From Micromonospora_J zhanjiangensis (lineage in GTDB: Bacteria > Actinomycetota > Actinomycetes > Mycobacteriales > Micromonosporaceae): 64,000 nucleotides of DNA. The stretch spans positions 62,001 through 126,000 of the forward strand of contig NZ_JBHSBN010000002.1 of the NCBI RefSeq assembly GCF_042650605.1, read 5' to 3'. The notes beneath the pieces are model-generated. The model searched no databases. It had not been told where the DNA came from and worked only from the letters and a program-made list of their open reading frames with translations. The translations under genes and the position numbers were made by a program. Shown in pieces: positions 34,510-42,081 of this stretch (positions are counted from its first letter, which is position 1; each line of letters starts with the position of its first letter).

Positions 34510-35274
34510 TCACATACGGGGCGGGGGGATCGGGGAACCGGGCTGGCCGTACGTGTCGCCAGGAGTGAGCGACTCGCCGCGGCCCACGGTAGGGTCCCCG
34601 GGCTGGGGCACCCCGTCCCGGTACTCGGTGGTCCCGTGGGCCGGCTGCGACTGTCCCGGCACGGCCGTGCCGCTGCTGCCGTAGCTGGTCGAGCCCTGGC
34701 CGTAGGTGTCGCCGTAGTAGCCGCCGAGCCGGTCCCGGTACGCCGGGTCGCTGTGGCTGGTCTCGTCGAACTCCGGAGCGGCCTTGATCTGGTCCTTGGT
34801 CCGGTCGACGTACACCCTCTCCTCGTCGTGGTCCACCCGGTCGATCACGCCGGCGGGCAGCATGACCTTTCGACCGAAGATCCACGGTCCGGTGTCGACC
34901 ACCAGGTAGCTGCTGCCGACCTCGCGGCTGTCGCTGTCGATCTTGCCGATCGAACCGTCGGTGGCCTCGACCTTGTAGCCGACCAGCTCGGCGCCGGTGG
35001 CCGTGGCCTCGTCCCGGAAGTTCCACGCCTGGAACCCGGCCGTCCCGCCGGACGGGTAGCCGCCCTCGGACGTGCCATGGCCGACCAGCGGGTCGCCGTG
35101 CACCGGCTGGTCAGCGGCGGGGTCGCCGGACAGTGCGCGGTGGTGGGTCGAGTCGCCGACGACCGCCGGCTCGGTGGTGGGGTTACCGGAGATGGTCGGG
35201 TCGGTGATGCTCTCCGGGGTGTGCCCCGAGTGGCCGTGCTGCGCGTTCTCGTGCTGCGGGTCGAGCCTGTCCAT
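34510..35274 (-). CDS. PRC-barrel domain protein
   Basis: The 254-residue protein has a disordered Gly/His/Pro-rich N-terminus (1-95), a PRC-barrel domain (about 96-165: ELVGYKVEATDGSIGKIDS, SYLVVDTGPWIFGRKVMLPA, VDHDEERVYVDRTKDQIKAA) and a disordered tail rich in Gly, Tyr, Pro and Ser (YYGDTYGQGSTSYGSS). There are no membrane helices. PRC-barrel proteins of this kind are common in actinobacteria and stress-related in some; the function here is unknown. AAGGAAG about 9 bases before the ATG is the ribosome-binding site. TTGCTGTTCAGCAA (35323-35336) upstream is a perfect palindrome and a candidate operator. Confidence 0.85.
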   Translation of the reverse strand: MDRLDPQHENAQHGHSGHTPESITDPTISGNPTTEPAVVGDSTHHRALSGDPAADQPVHGDPLVGHGTSEGGYPSGGTAGFQAWNFRDEATATGAELVGYKVEATDGSIGKIDSDSREVGSSYLVVDTGPWIFGRKVMLPAGVIDRVDHDEERVYVDRTKDQIKAAPEFDETSHSDPAYRDRLGGYYGDTYGQGSTSYGSSGTAVPGQSQPAHGTTEYRDGVPQPGDPTVGRGESLTPGDTYGQPGSPIPPPRM

Positions 35275-35322
35275 GGGCGCTCACTTCCTTATGGGTCGCC
35301 TGCCGTCCAGCGGGTCCATTGC

Positions 35323-35336
35323 TTGCTGTTCAGCAA
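35323..35336. promoter_or_regulatory. Candidate operator palindrome upstream of the PRC-barrel gene
   Basis: TTGCTG and CAGCAA are perfect inverted 6-mers separated by TT, about 50 bases upstream of the PRC-barrel ATG. The rest of the 35275-35480 gap shows no gene. Confidence 0.3.
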
Positions 35337-35480
35337 AGACGTACCCAGGCGCCCGGTTTCCATACCAACTCGACCCGTCCGTGCCCCGCCGTCCGGCCCG
35401 GCCCGAGTGGACGTCCTGCTCGCGTCCCGGAATGTGGATTTCTGTCCCGCACAGCGGTAGGGCGTGGCAGAGTACCGATC

Positions 35481-35513
35481 GTGACCCACCGCGTACTCAT
35501 TATTGGCAGCTAG
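35481..35513 (+). CDS. cimA leader peptide (10 residues)
   Basis: From GTG 35481 the frame reads (M)THRVLIIGS then TAG. Four consecutive branched-chain codons, GTA CTC ATT ATT (Val-Leu-Ile-Ile, 35493-35504), lie just before the stop, which overlaps the first arm of a hairpin. The residue order resembles known actinobacterial ilvB leaders (Arg then a run of branched-chain residues then Gly). The ribosome-binding site is weak. Confidence 0.7.
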   Translation: MTHRVLIIGS

Positions 35514-35575
35514 CGCGCCCGGCCCTCCGCCCGCCGAGCGCGCAGACCTCCCGCATCGCGGGGGGTCTTTTGTTT
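35513..35575 (+). promoter_or_regulatory. Transcription attenuator of cimA
   Basis: GCGCGC at 35513-35518, at the leader stop, can pair with GCGCGC at 35538-35543 (pause or antiterminator structure). It is followed by an intrinsic terminator: an 11-bp stem (35544-35554 with 35558-35568, loop ATC, one G-T pair) and a T-rich tail (TTTTGTTTG). cimA begins 115 bases further on. By analogy with ilvB, starvation for Ile, Val or Leu should stall the ribosome on the leader and allow read-through. Confidence 0.8.
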
Positions 35576-35689
35576 GTCCGGCTCCCGGCGGTGGGTGACG
35601 GATCGGCGGACCGGTCGTTCGCGTTGCGGACCTCGGCCACCCGGTGGCCACGAGATCTCGGCCGCCCCGGCGGCATGAAAGGAACCTCG

Positions 35690-37279
35690 ATGTCATTCCA
35701 GGTCTACGACACGACGCTGCGCGACGGTGCTCAGCGCGAGGGGATCAGCTATTCCGTCGTCGACAAGCTGGCCGTCGCCCGGCTGCTGGACGACTTCGGG
35801 GTCGGCTTCATCGAGGGCGGCTGGCCCGGGGCGATGCCCAAGGACACCGAGTTCTTCCGCCGGGCCCGCACCGAGCTGCAGCTGCGGCACGCCGTACTGG
35901 TGGCCTTCGGCGCCACCCGTAAGGCCGGCGTCGCCGTCGCCGCCGACCCCCAGGTCCGGGCGCTGCTGGACGCCGAGACCCCGGCCGTCTGTCTGGTCGC
36001 CAAGTCCGACATCCGGCACGTCGAGCGGGCGCTGCGCACCACCGGCGAGGAGAACCTGGCCATGGTCGCCGACACCGTCGCGCACTTCGTGGCCGAGGGA
36101 CGGCGGGTCTTCCTGGACTGCGAGCACTTCTTCGACGGCTACCGGTACGACCCGACGTACACCGCGGCGGTGGTCGGCGCCGCGCTGGAGGCCGGCGCCG
36201 AGGTGGTGGTCATGTGCGACACCAACGGCGGGATGCTGCCCTCCCGGGTGACCGCGACCATCGGCGAACTGGTCGACCGGCTCGGCGTGACGCCCGACCG
36301 GCTCGGCATCCACTGCCAGAACGACACCTCCTGCGCGGTGGCCAACACCGTCGCCGCGGTGGAGGCCGGCGTGCGGCACTTCCAGTGCACCGCCAACGGC
36401 TACGGCGAACGGCCCGGCAACGCCGACCTGTTCGCCGTGGTGGCCAACCTGCAACTCAAGCTCGGGCTGCCGGTCCTACCGGACGGCTGCCTGGAACAGA
36501 TGGTGCGCGTCTCGCACGCCATCGCGGAGATCGCCAACATCGCCCCCGAAACCCACCAGGCGTACGTCGGGGCCGCCGCCTTCGCCCACAAGGCGGGGTT
36601 GCACGCGAGCGCGATCAAGGTGGATCCGGTGCTCTACAACCACGTCGACCCGTCGGTGGTGGGCAACGACATGCGGATCCTGGTGACCGAGATGGCCGGC
36701 CGGGCCAGCATCGAGCTGAAGAGCCGGGAACTCGGCCTCGACCTGGCCGGCCATCCGGAGGCACTGTCCCGGGTCACCAAGCGGGTCAAGGAACTGGAGG
36801 CCGGCGGCTGGTCGTTCGAGGCCGCCGACGCGTCGTTCGAGCTGCTGGTCCGCTCCGAACTCCCGGACGCCGCGCTGCCGCTGCCGTTCGCGCTGGAGTC
36901 GTACCGGGTGCTGGTCGAGCACCGCGAGGACGGCGCGGTGGTCTCCGAGGCCACCGTCAAGATCCGGGTACGTGGCGAGCGGGTGATCGCCACCGCCGAG
37001 GGCAACGGCCCGATCAACGCCCTGGACGAGGCGCTGCGGGTCGGCCTGGCCCGGCACTACCCGCAACTGCGGGACTTCGAGCTGGCCGACTACAAGGTGC
37101 GCATTCTGGAGGGCAGCCACGGCACCGGTGCGGTGACCCGGGTGCTGGTGGAGACCGCCGGCAGCGGCGGCCGGGACTGGACCACGGTGGGCGTGCACCC
37201 GAACGTGGTCGAGGCGAGCTGGCACGCCCTGGTCGATGCCCTCACCTACGGCCTGGCCCCCCAACCGGCGCAGCTCTGA
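35690..37279 (+). CDS. cimA: (R)-citramalate synthase
   Basis: CimA condenses pyruvate and acetyl-CoA to citramalate, opening a threonine-independent route to 2-oxobutyrate and isoleucine. ATG 35690 with AAAGGA at 35678-35683 gives 529 residues. A TIM-barrel HMGL domain has VYDTTLRDGAQREGISYSV, FIEGGWPGAMPKDTEFFRRA (the GGWPG form typical of CimA rather than LeuA), HCQNDTSCAVANTVAAVEAG and CTANGYGERPGNADL. HKAGLHASAI is in the linker, and a C-terminal LeuA-dimer regulatory domain runs from about 390. The alternative, 2-isopropylmalate synthase, fits less well. It is controlled by the upstream attenuator. Confidence 0.93.
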   Translation: MSFQVYDTTLRDGAQREGISYSVVDKLAVARLLDDFGVGFIEGGWPGAMPKDTEFFRRARTELQLRHAVLVAFGATRKAGVAVAADPQVRALLDAETPAVCLVAKSDIRHVERALRTTGEENLAMVADTVAHFVAEGRRVFLDCEHFFDGYRYDPTYTAAVVGAALEAGAEVVVMCDTNGGMLPSRVTATIGELVDRLGVTPDRLGIHCQNDTSCAVANTVAAVEAGVRHFQCTANGYGERPGNADLFAVVANLQLKLGLPVLPDGCLEQMVRVSHAIAEIANIAPETHQAYVGAAAFAHKAGLHASAIKVDPVLYNHVDPSVVGNDMRILVTEMAGRASIELKSRELGLDLAGHPEALSRVTKRVKELEAGGWSFEAADASFELLVRSELPDAALPLPFALESYRVLVEHREDGAVVSEATVKIRVRGERVIATAEGNGPINALDEALRVGLARHYPQLRDFELADYKVRILEGSHGTGAVTRVLVETAGSGGRDWTTVGVHPNVVEASWHALVDALTYGLAPQPAQL

Positions 37280-37291
37280 CCGTGACCGTGG

Positions 37292-37326
37292 GGCCGCTCC
37301 GACGTGTTGGTCGCGGCGGAGCGGCC
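37292..37326 (+). terminator. Hairpin after cimA
   Basis: GGCCGCTCCG (37292-37301) pairs perfectly with CGGAGCGGCC (37317-37326) 13 bases after the cimA stop, with a 15-nt loop. The following 240 bases to the antitoxin stop contain one open minus-strand frame with no recognised similarity. Confidence 0.6.
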
Positions 37327-37570
37327 TCCGGCGGTGTGCCGATGAAGCTGTCGGGCGACGTTCAATGCGCGATCGTCGCGAACGGTGTCCAACGGGCCTG
37401 GTGATCCTCGGCCATCGCGGACCGAACTCGGGTGGTGAATTCTGCGCGGACTGCTTCTGAATGGGCCGCCAGCGGTGCGCCGGCCGCGATCATCTTCAGT
37501 TCGCGGACGTCGCGGAGCACGGGCCAGTCGGAGTCTCGGGTGACGTCGTGCTCACGTCGGCCCGGTCAGG

Positions 37571-37897
37571 TCAGGCGACGTTCAACTGGATGTTGCCGAT
37601 CCGGGCCACGACGTCGAGATGCCCCCCAAGCCCGGTGACGTACGCGCGCAGCGTCTCGAGGTTGGTGACCCCGCCGTTCTCGATCTGGCTGATCCTGGCC
37701 TGCGAGAGTCCGGCCGCTTCCGCCAGTTGTGTCTGGGTCATGCCGAGCCCTTTGCGGATGTCCGCCAGTTGCGCGCCGCTGATCGAGGCGAGCATCCGCT
37801 CTCGCACCGCTGCCCGCCGGGAGATCCGCTCGGCCGTGTCCCAGGTCGGGTCGACCGCTCGCGCCTTGGCCTTGACGTCGCGCCAGCTCGTGCTCAT
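37571..37897 (-). CDS. XRE/HigA-type antitoxin
   Basis: The protein is 108 residues from ATG 37897 (MSTSWRDVKAKARAVDPTWD). A helix-turn-helix is clear at about 45-100: QLADIRKGLGMTQTQLAEAA, GLSQARISQIENGGVTNLET. The ending VTGLGGHLDVVARIGNIQLNV is typical of HigA-like antitoxins that follow a RelE/HigB-type toxin. It overlaps the toxin stop by 4 bases (ATGA). Its toxin partner is truncated, so it is now probably an orphan. Confidence 0.85.
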   Translation of the reverse strand: MSTSWRDVKAKARAVDPTWDTAERISRRAAVRERMLASISGAQLADIRKGLGMTQTQLAEAAGLSQARISQIENGGVTNLETLRAYVTGLGGHLDVVARIGNIQLNVA

Positions 37898-38070
37898 GCC
37901 TGTGCTTCCTTCAGCTTGGTCAGGTGCTCCTCGAACCGACTGTCGGCCAACGGCACAGCTGTCTGATACCAGGAATTCCACTGCCCGGCCTTGTCTCCCG
38001 CCACCAAGAAGATCGCCTCGCGCATTGGATCGAACGCGAAGAGCATCCGGACCGTTCGCAGTATAAGCAT
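37894..38070 (-). pseudogene. Truncated RelE/HigB-type (Gp49-like) toxin
   Basis: The frame from ATG 38070 gives 58 residues: VRMLFAFDPMREAIFLVAGD, then KAGQWNSWYQTAVPLADSRF and EEHLTKLKEAQA. This is the C-terminal half of a phage-derived Gp49-like/HigB toxin, which is normally about 110 residues. The N-terminal half (up to the Met-Lys-Glu-Leu-Arg block) is not found in any frame upstream; instead there is a lower-G+C stretch (AAATATTAG). The missing part holds catalytic residues, so the toxin should be dead. Confidence 0.7.
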
Positions 38071-38248
38071 CGCTAATATTTGAGGCGAGCTTGTCCTGGC
38101 ATTGCTCTCGGAGCTGGTGACGCATATCTACGGCACGCGACCTACAGCCAGCGCGGCTCTGATCCCCACCGCAGGCCGAATCGATCTCTGCTTGACCGGC
38201 GCCCGTACGATGCGAGCCGCACATGAACATGAAACATGAGGAGACACC

Positions 38249-39112
38249 GTGCCACCTCTGTTCTGGCTCGCCCTCGTCGTCGCAGTGGCCGGGGTCATCG
38301 CCCTGGCCGCCTCGCTGGTCAGCCGCCAGCGCGGGCTGACCCTGCTGTCCCGGCCCGCCGCGGTCGCCCTGCTGGCGCTGGCGGCGCTGCTGACGGTCTT
38401 CGCCTCGGCCAACACCGTCCCGGTACGCAACGTCGGCATCGTGACCTCGTTCAACAAGCCGACCGGGGAGGTCACCGGCAGCGGGCTCAAGTGGGTGGCT
38501 CCCTGGAAGAAGGTCGGCGAGTGGGACGCCAGTCGGCAGAAGTACGACCACATCGGCGCGGACAAGTGCGTGAACGTTCGGACCGGCACCCTGGCCAACG
38601 CCTGCGTGGAGGCCCTGGTCGAGTGGCAGGTGCGGGCCGCCAACGCCCCCGAGCAGTTCATGGACTACAAGGGTGACTTCACGGCGTTCCGCAACCAGCG
38701 GGTCGGTGTGCAGCTCGACAGCGCCTTCAACGACGCGTTCAAGACCTACAACCCGCTGGAGAAGATCGACCTCAAGACCGGCAACCTGAACGTCGACCTC
38801 CAGCCGTTCATGGACTCGGTGAAGCAGTTCGCCACGAACCGGCTGGGGGAGGACGTCGAGATCCTGACGGTGACCATCATCCGGGTCAACCACGACGACA
38901 AGACCGAGGCGAACATCAAGGTCTTCCAGGACAAGCTCGCCCAGGCCCGGAACCTCGAACAGGACAGGAAGAACGCGGAACTGCAGAAGCAGGTGACCGA
39001 GACCAACGCCAAGGTCGACAAGGTGACCCGCTGCCTGGAGATCGCCGAGAAGACCAACCAGTCGCCCGGCCTGTGCCTCAACCCCGGCATCGTCATGGGC
39101 GCCGGCAAGTAG
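38249..39112 (+). CDS. SPFH/Band 7 (prohibitin-like) membrane protein
   Basis: The protein is 287 residues from GTG 38249 (GAGGAGA just upstream). Two N-terminal membrane segments (residues about 3-23 and 35-54) are followed by an SPFH domain (about 57-230: VPVRNVGIVTSFNKPTGEV, WVAPWKKVGEWDASRQKYD, ALVEWQVRAANAPEQF) and a coiled coil (about 225-262: KVFQDKLAQARNLEQDRKNA). Two Cys lie near the C-terminus. Such proteins form membrane microdomain scaffolds. The specific function is unknown. Confidence 0.87.
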   Translation: MPPLFWLALVVAVAGVIALAASLVSRQRGLTLLSRPAAVALLALAALLTVFASANTVPVRNVGIVTSFNKPTGEVTGSGLKWVAPWKKVGEWDASRQKYDHIGADKCVNVRTGTLANACVEALVEWQVRAANAPEQFMDYKGDFTAFRNQRVGVQLDSAFNDAFKTYNPLEKIDLKTGNLNVDLQPFMDSVKQFATNRLGEDVEILTVTIIRVNHDDKTEANIKVFQDKLAQARNLEQDRKNAELQKQVTETNAKVDKVTRCLEIAEKTNQSPGLCLNPGIVMGAGK

Positions 39113-39201
39113 GCAGCGGGCGCATCCCCGGCCGAAGGTCATGCCGGGAGACGGCCGTCCGTGAGAAGGTTGGGGCTGATGTCTGTGCGGAGGCGGTCCG
39201 A

Positions 39202-39756
39202 ATGAGTGCAGCGGTGCTTGAGCATGTGGGGCCGTGGAGCGAGGCTGACTATCTGGCTCTCGGCGAGACAACCGACCGGATCGAGCTCATCGATGGGAGC
39301 CTGCTGGTGAGCCCAGCGCCCAGCAAACGCCACCAGCATCTCTCACGCCGGCTCGCCAACGCCCTCGACGCGTCTTCCGCCGAGACGGGTCAGTGGGTGT
39401 ATGAGGCGGTCAACGTCCGTCTGCGCACGGGTCGAATCGTCATTCCGGATGTCGTTGTCGCGGACACCGATGACGAGGGCGTCGTGATTGACGCGGTCGA
39501 TGTACTGCTCATCGCGGAGATCGTCTCGCCCGGCAACGCCGCGGCCGACCGCCTGGTGAAGATGCACCTGTACGCGGCCGCCGGCATCGGGTGGTACATG
39601 CTGATCGAGCAGGACCCGGACGGGCTGACCCTGCGCCTGTACCGCCTGGACGGCTCTCACTACATCGAGCACATGATCGCCAAGAGCGGTGGGGAGCTCG
39701 TGTCGGATCTCCCCTTCCCGATCCGCCTGGCTCCCGCGGCCCTTCTCCGACGTTAG
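39202..39756 (+). CDS. Uma2 family (DUF820) putative restriction-endonuclease-fold protein
   Basis: From ATG 39202 with GGAGG at 39190-39194 the protein has 184 residues. It fits the Uma2/DUF820 family, which has a PD-(D/E)XK fold: WSEADYLALGETTDRIELID, GSLLVSPAPSKRHQHLSRRL, the acidic IVIPDVVVADTD, LLIAEIVSPGNAAADRLVKM and YAAAGIGWYMLIEQDPDGLT. The family is widespread and multi-copy in actinobacteria and cyanobacteria; biological role unknown. G+C is somewhat lower than in neighbours and it sits among toxin-antitoxin debris. Confidence 0.85.
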   Translation: MSAAVLEHVGPWSEADYLALGETTDRIELIDGSLLVSPAPSKRHQHLSRRLANALDASSAETGQWVYEAVNVRLRTGRIVIPDVVVADTDDEGVVIDAVDVLLIAEIVSPGNAAADRLVKMHLYAAAGIGWYMLIEQDPDGLTLRLYRLDGSHYIEHMIAKSGGELVSDLPFPIRLAPAALLRR

Positions 39757-39800
39757 TCACAACCTTCGCCGCGTGCGGCGTTCCGGTCCGCCGTCGCGGC

Positions 39801-39935
39801 TCAGGAGCGCCGGACGCGGCGAAGCGCCGGCACGCTCGCGAGCAGCTCCTGCTTCCCGGCCTCGACGGCCTGCTCACCCCCGGCCCGCTCGACGTGGCCG
39901 CTGCGGATGTCCTTCCAGCGGACGTAGCTGCTCAT
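39801..39935 (-). pseudogene. Truncated XRE-type antitoxin (N-terminal piece)
   Basis: The 44-residue frame starts MSSYVRWKDIRSGHVERAGG and continues EQAVEAGKQELLASVPALRR to a stop. This is the characteristic N-terminus of HigA-like antitoxins of actinobacteria, which continues into a helix-turn-helix (about 100 residues in full). Here the HTH is missing. It overlaps the end of a toxin-like remnant by ATGA, as intact modules do. Confidence 0.6.
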
Positions 39936-39997
39936 GCCTCCTCCTCGGCGCGTTCCTTCAGGTCGTTCTCATGGCGTTGTTCCGCCAAGGGGAATCG
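39932..39997 (-). pseudogene. Remnant C-terminus of a HigB/RelE-type toxin
   Basis: The frame reads RFPLAEQRHENDLKERAEEE then Ala and a stop that overlaps the antitoxin start. The PLAEQR block matches the C-terminal helix of Gp49-like toxins (compare PLADSR at 37.95 kb). Nothing upstream resembles the rest of the toxin before the neighbouring gene's stop at 40017. Confidence 0.5.
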
Positions 39998-40016
39998 CCT
40001 CGGCGTACCTAGTCTC

Positions 40017-41033
40017 TCAGCCGGCGGGCAGGGGCAGTTCGGCGTAGACCGGGCGGTGGTCGGAGCGTGGCAGTGCGTGCACCGACACCGCCCGGACCGC
40101 GATCCGCCGGTCGACCAGCACGTGGTCGATGGTGACCGGCGGGATCAGGTCCCCGTCGTACGGGCCCCAGGTGCCGGTCAGGCCGGCGCCGAGCGAGTCG
40201 GCCGCGTCGACGTACCCGGTGGCGATCAGGTCGCGCAGCGGCTTGTGGTCCAGCGTCGAGTTGAAGTCGCCGGCCAGGATGCGCAGCGGCCCGTCCGGGG
40301 TGGCGGGCGGCTCGGCGTACAGGTCGGCCCGCCAGGCGCCCAGCGCGGACAACGCGTACGGCGCCGTCGGGTGCGCCGACTCGACCAGCACCGGCGGCGC
40401 ACCGGGCACGCCGACCGTCGCGTACGCCTGGGTGAAGTTGAAGCCGCCGACGTGCTGGCGGATCCCGACGGCGCTCAGCGGGTAGCGGCTGTAGAGGCCG
40501 GAACCGGCGACGCCGGGGATGGGGTTGAGCTGCCGGTGCGGCAGCAGGCCGGCCAGGCCGGCGCGGTCGAGCGCGGCCTGCGCGTCCGGGGTGAACTCCT
40601 GCACGGCCAGCAGGTCCACCCGCAGCTCGCGGACCAGGGCCACCAGGGCGTCCGGGTCGGCACCGCCGACCAGCAGGTTGGCGGTGAGCACCCGCACGGT
40701 CGGCCCGCCGGCCGGCGGCTGGTCGTCCGGCAGCGCCCGCGGCAGCACCGCCGCGATCAGCGCCGCGGCGGCCAGCAACGCGACGCCCGCGGCGGCCCAG
40801 CGCCGCAGCGCGAGCGCCAGCACCAGCGGCACCAGCGCCCACCCCGCCACGTACGGGGTGAAGGCCAGCAACTGCACCAGGCCGCCCCGTTCCAGCCCGC
40901 CGATCCGGATCACCGCCCAGCCGAAACCGGGTGCCACCAGCAGCCAGCACAGGACGGCCGGTACGGTCCGGCGCCACCGTCCCCCGGCCGGCGGCGCGGT
41001 CCCGTGCGCCGGCTCGATCACGTCCACGCTCAT
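40017..41033 (-). CDS. Membrane endonuclease/exonuclease/phosphatase (EEP) family protein
   Basis: The 338-residue protein has three N-terminal membrane segments (about 25-45, 52-75, 79-98) and an external EEP domain: VRVLTANLLVGGADP, the metal-binding Glu in DLLAVQEFTPDAQAA, ILAGDFNSTLDH, DLIPPVTIDHVLV and the catalytic RSDHRPVYAELPL. Such proteins hydrolyse phosphodiesters or phospholipids outside the cell; the substrate is unknown. The gene ends at the toxin-antitoxin debris. Confidence 0.88.
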   Translation of the reverse strand: MSVDVIEPAHGTAPPAGGRWRRTVPAVLCWLLVAPGFGWAVIRIGGLERGGLVQLLAFTPYVAGWALVPLVLALALRRWAAAGVALLAAAALIAAVLPRALPDDQPPAGGPTVRVLTANLLVGGADPDALVALVRELRVDLLAVQEFTPDAQAALDRAGLAGLLPHRQLNPIPGVAGSGLYSRYPLSAVGIRQHVGGFNFTQAYATVGVPGAPPVLVESAHPTAPYALSALGAWRADLYAEPPATPDGPLRILAGDFNSTLDHKPLRDLIATGYVDAADSLGAGLTGTWGPYDGDLIPPVTIDHVLVDRRIAVRAVSVHALPRSDHRPVYAELPLPAG

Positions 41034-41192
41034 GTCGGTGAACGTAGTCGAGAAGTGTGTGGGTTTCGTGTAGGCGCGGTGTCCGTCCCGTGCGAGCCTC
41101 CGGAAAACGGTGCGCGAAAAACGAATTCAATACGCTTCCCTCGGCCCGGACCGTCTCTTTTCGTGGGCGGGTCGAGCCGCGATTTGTTGTCG

Positions 41193-41221
41193 TTGACGTG
41201 CTTCTTTGCCGGTGTTATGTT
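41193..41221 (+). promoter_or_regulatory. Vegetative-type promoter for the exported protein at 41410
   Basis: TTGACG (41193-41198) and TATGTT (41216-41221) are separated by exactly 17 bases, close to the primary sigma factor consensus. Transcription from about 41228 would give an untranslated leader of about 180 nt. The remaining 41034-41192 stretch holds no recognised gene but is less GC-rich than most of the window. Confidence 0.6.
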
Positions 41222-41409
41222 CAGCCTCGACTCCAGGTTGGAAACCCTTCCTGAGCTGCTGCTTCACCCGTTCGCCGCGACGCGGCCTTCACAATTTCCC
41301 GTGCTTTCCGGCTGGCCTGGCGCATTTCTCGCCGACCGTGTGAACAAAACTCCGAAAATTGTTCCGGCGACTGGTCGTCCGGATCGGGTGCAGAAGGAGG
41401 GTCTGATTG

Positions 41410-41928
41410 ATGCGTACATTCTTCCGTCGCAGGTCGGTCGCGGTGGCGGTCGGGGTGCTGGTGCTCGCGCTGACGGGTGGCGGTGTCGCCGTGGCCTCGG
41501 CCAGCGAAACCAGCCAGCCCGCGTCCGGAGCTCCCGCGCCGCCGCCGCTGACCCCCCAGAAGGCCCTGCAACTCCAGCCACCCGAGTTCGGGACGAGTGG
41601 CCCGACGCTCCGCCGTCCGTTCCACCCGCAGCCCAGGGGGGCGACCCTGTCCGCCCTGGTCGACCGGGACGGCACCCTGGTCCGGGGCTTCCACGCGGTC
41701 TCGGCGGTCCGGGTCGGGGTCGGCCAGTACCAGGTCAGATTCGACCGGGACGTGAGCGTTGCGGTGTACGTCGCGACGCTCGGCCTGCCCGGCAACCAGT
41801 TCGTCCCGCCACCGGGCGAGGTCGGCGTCACCGGTCGGGTCAACGACGTGAAGGGGGTCTTCGTGCAGACGTACAGTTCCGTCGGAGTGGCCTCCGACCT
41901 GGCGTTCCATCTCGTCGTCGTCGCCTGA
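41410..41928 (+). CDS. Exported protein of unknown function
   Basis: From ATG 41410 (GGAGGG 10 bases upstream) the protein has 172 residues. A signal peptide has basic MRTFFRRRS, a hydrophobic core VAVAVGVLVLALTGGGVAV and a likely cleavage site after ASA (about residue 31). The mature part has a Pro-rich stretch and then a beta-rich domain (GATLSALVDRDGTLVRGFHA, VRVGVGQYQVRFDRDVSVAV, GRVNDVKGVFVQTYSSVGVA) like many small secreted actinobacterial proteins. No named family is recognised. Confidence 0.75.
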   Translation: MRTFFRRRSVAVAVGVLVLALTGGGVAVASASETSQPASGAPAPPPLTPQKALQLQPPEFGTSGPTLRRPFHPQPRGATLSALVDRDGTLVRGFHAVSAVRVGVGQYQVRFDRDVSVAVYVATLGLPGNQFVPPPGEVGVTGRVNDVKGVFVQTYSSVGVASDLAFHLVVVA

Positions 41929-41946
41929 CGACGGCACCGGTCCGTC

Positions 41947-41975
41947 GTCGGTCCGGCCCCACGGCCCGGACCGAC
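41947..41975 (+). terminator. Hairpin after the exported protein gene
   Basis: GTCGGTCCGG (41947-41956) pairs perfectly with CCGGACCGAC (41966-41975), 19 bases after the stop, with a 9-nt loop. No T-run. Confidence 0.5.
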
Positions 41976-42081
41976 GGCGGATCGCCGTCTTCGGGGCCTC
42001 GTCGGCACCGGGGGCCGACGACGGGAGGGCAAGCCGACAAGTTCTCATGTTTGCTCACCGTCAGGGCGGGAAGGTTGCGCC

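Noticed and set aside
37340..37560. A minus-strand open frame after the antitoxin (..DVTRDSDWPVLRDVRELKM..)
   Set aside because: No start codon at a useful position and no family similarity recognised; it overlaps the end of the cimA terminator region.
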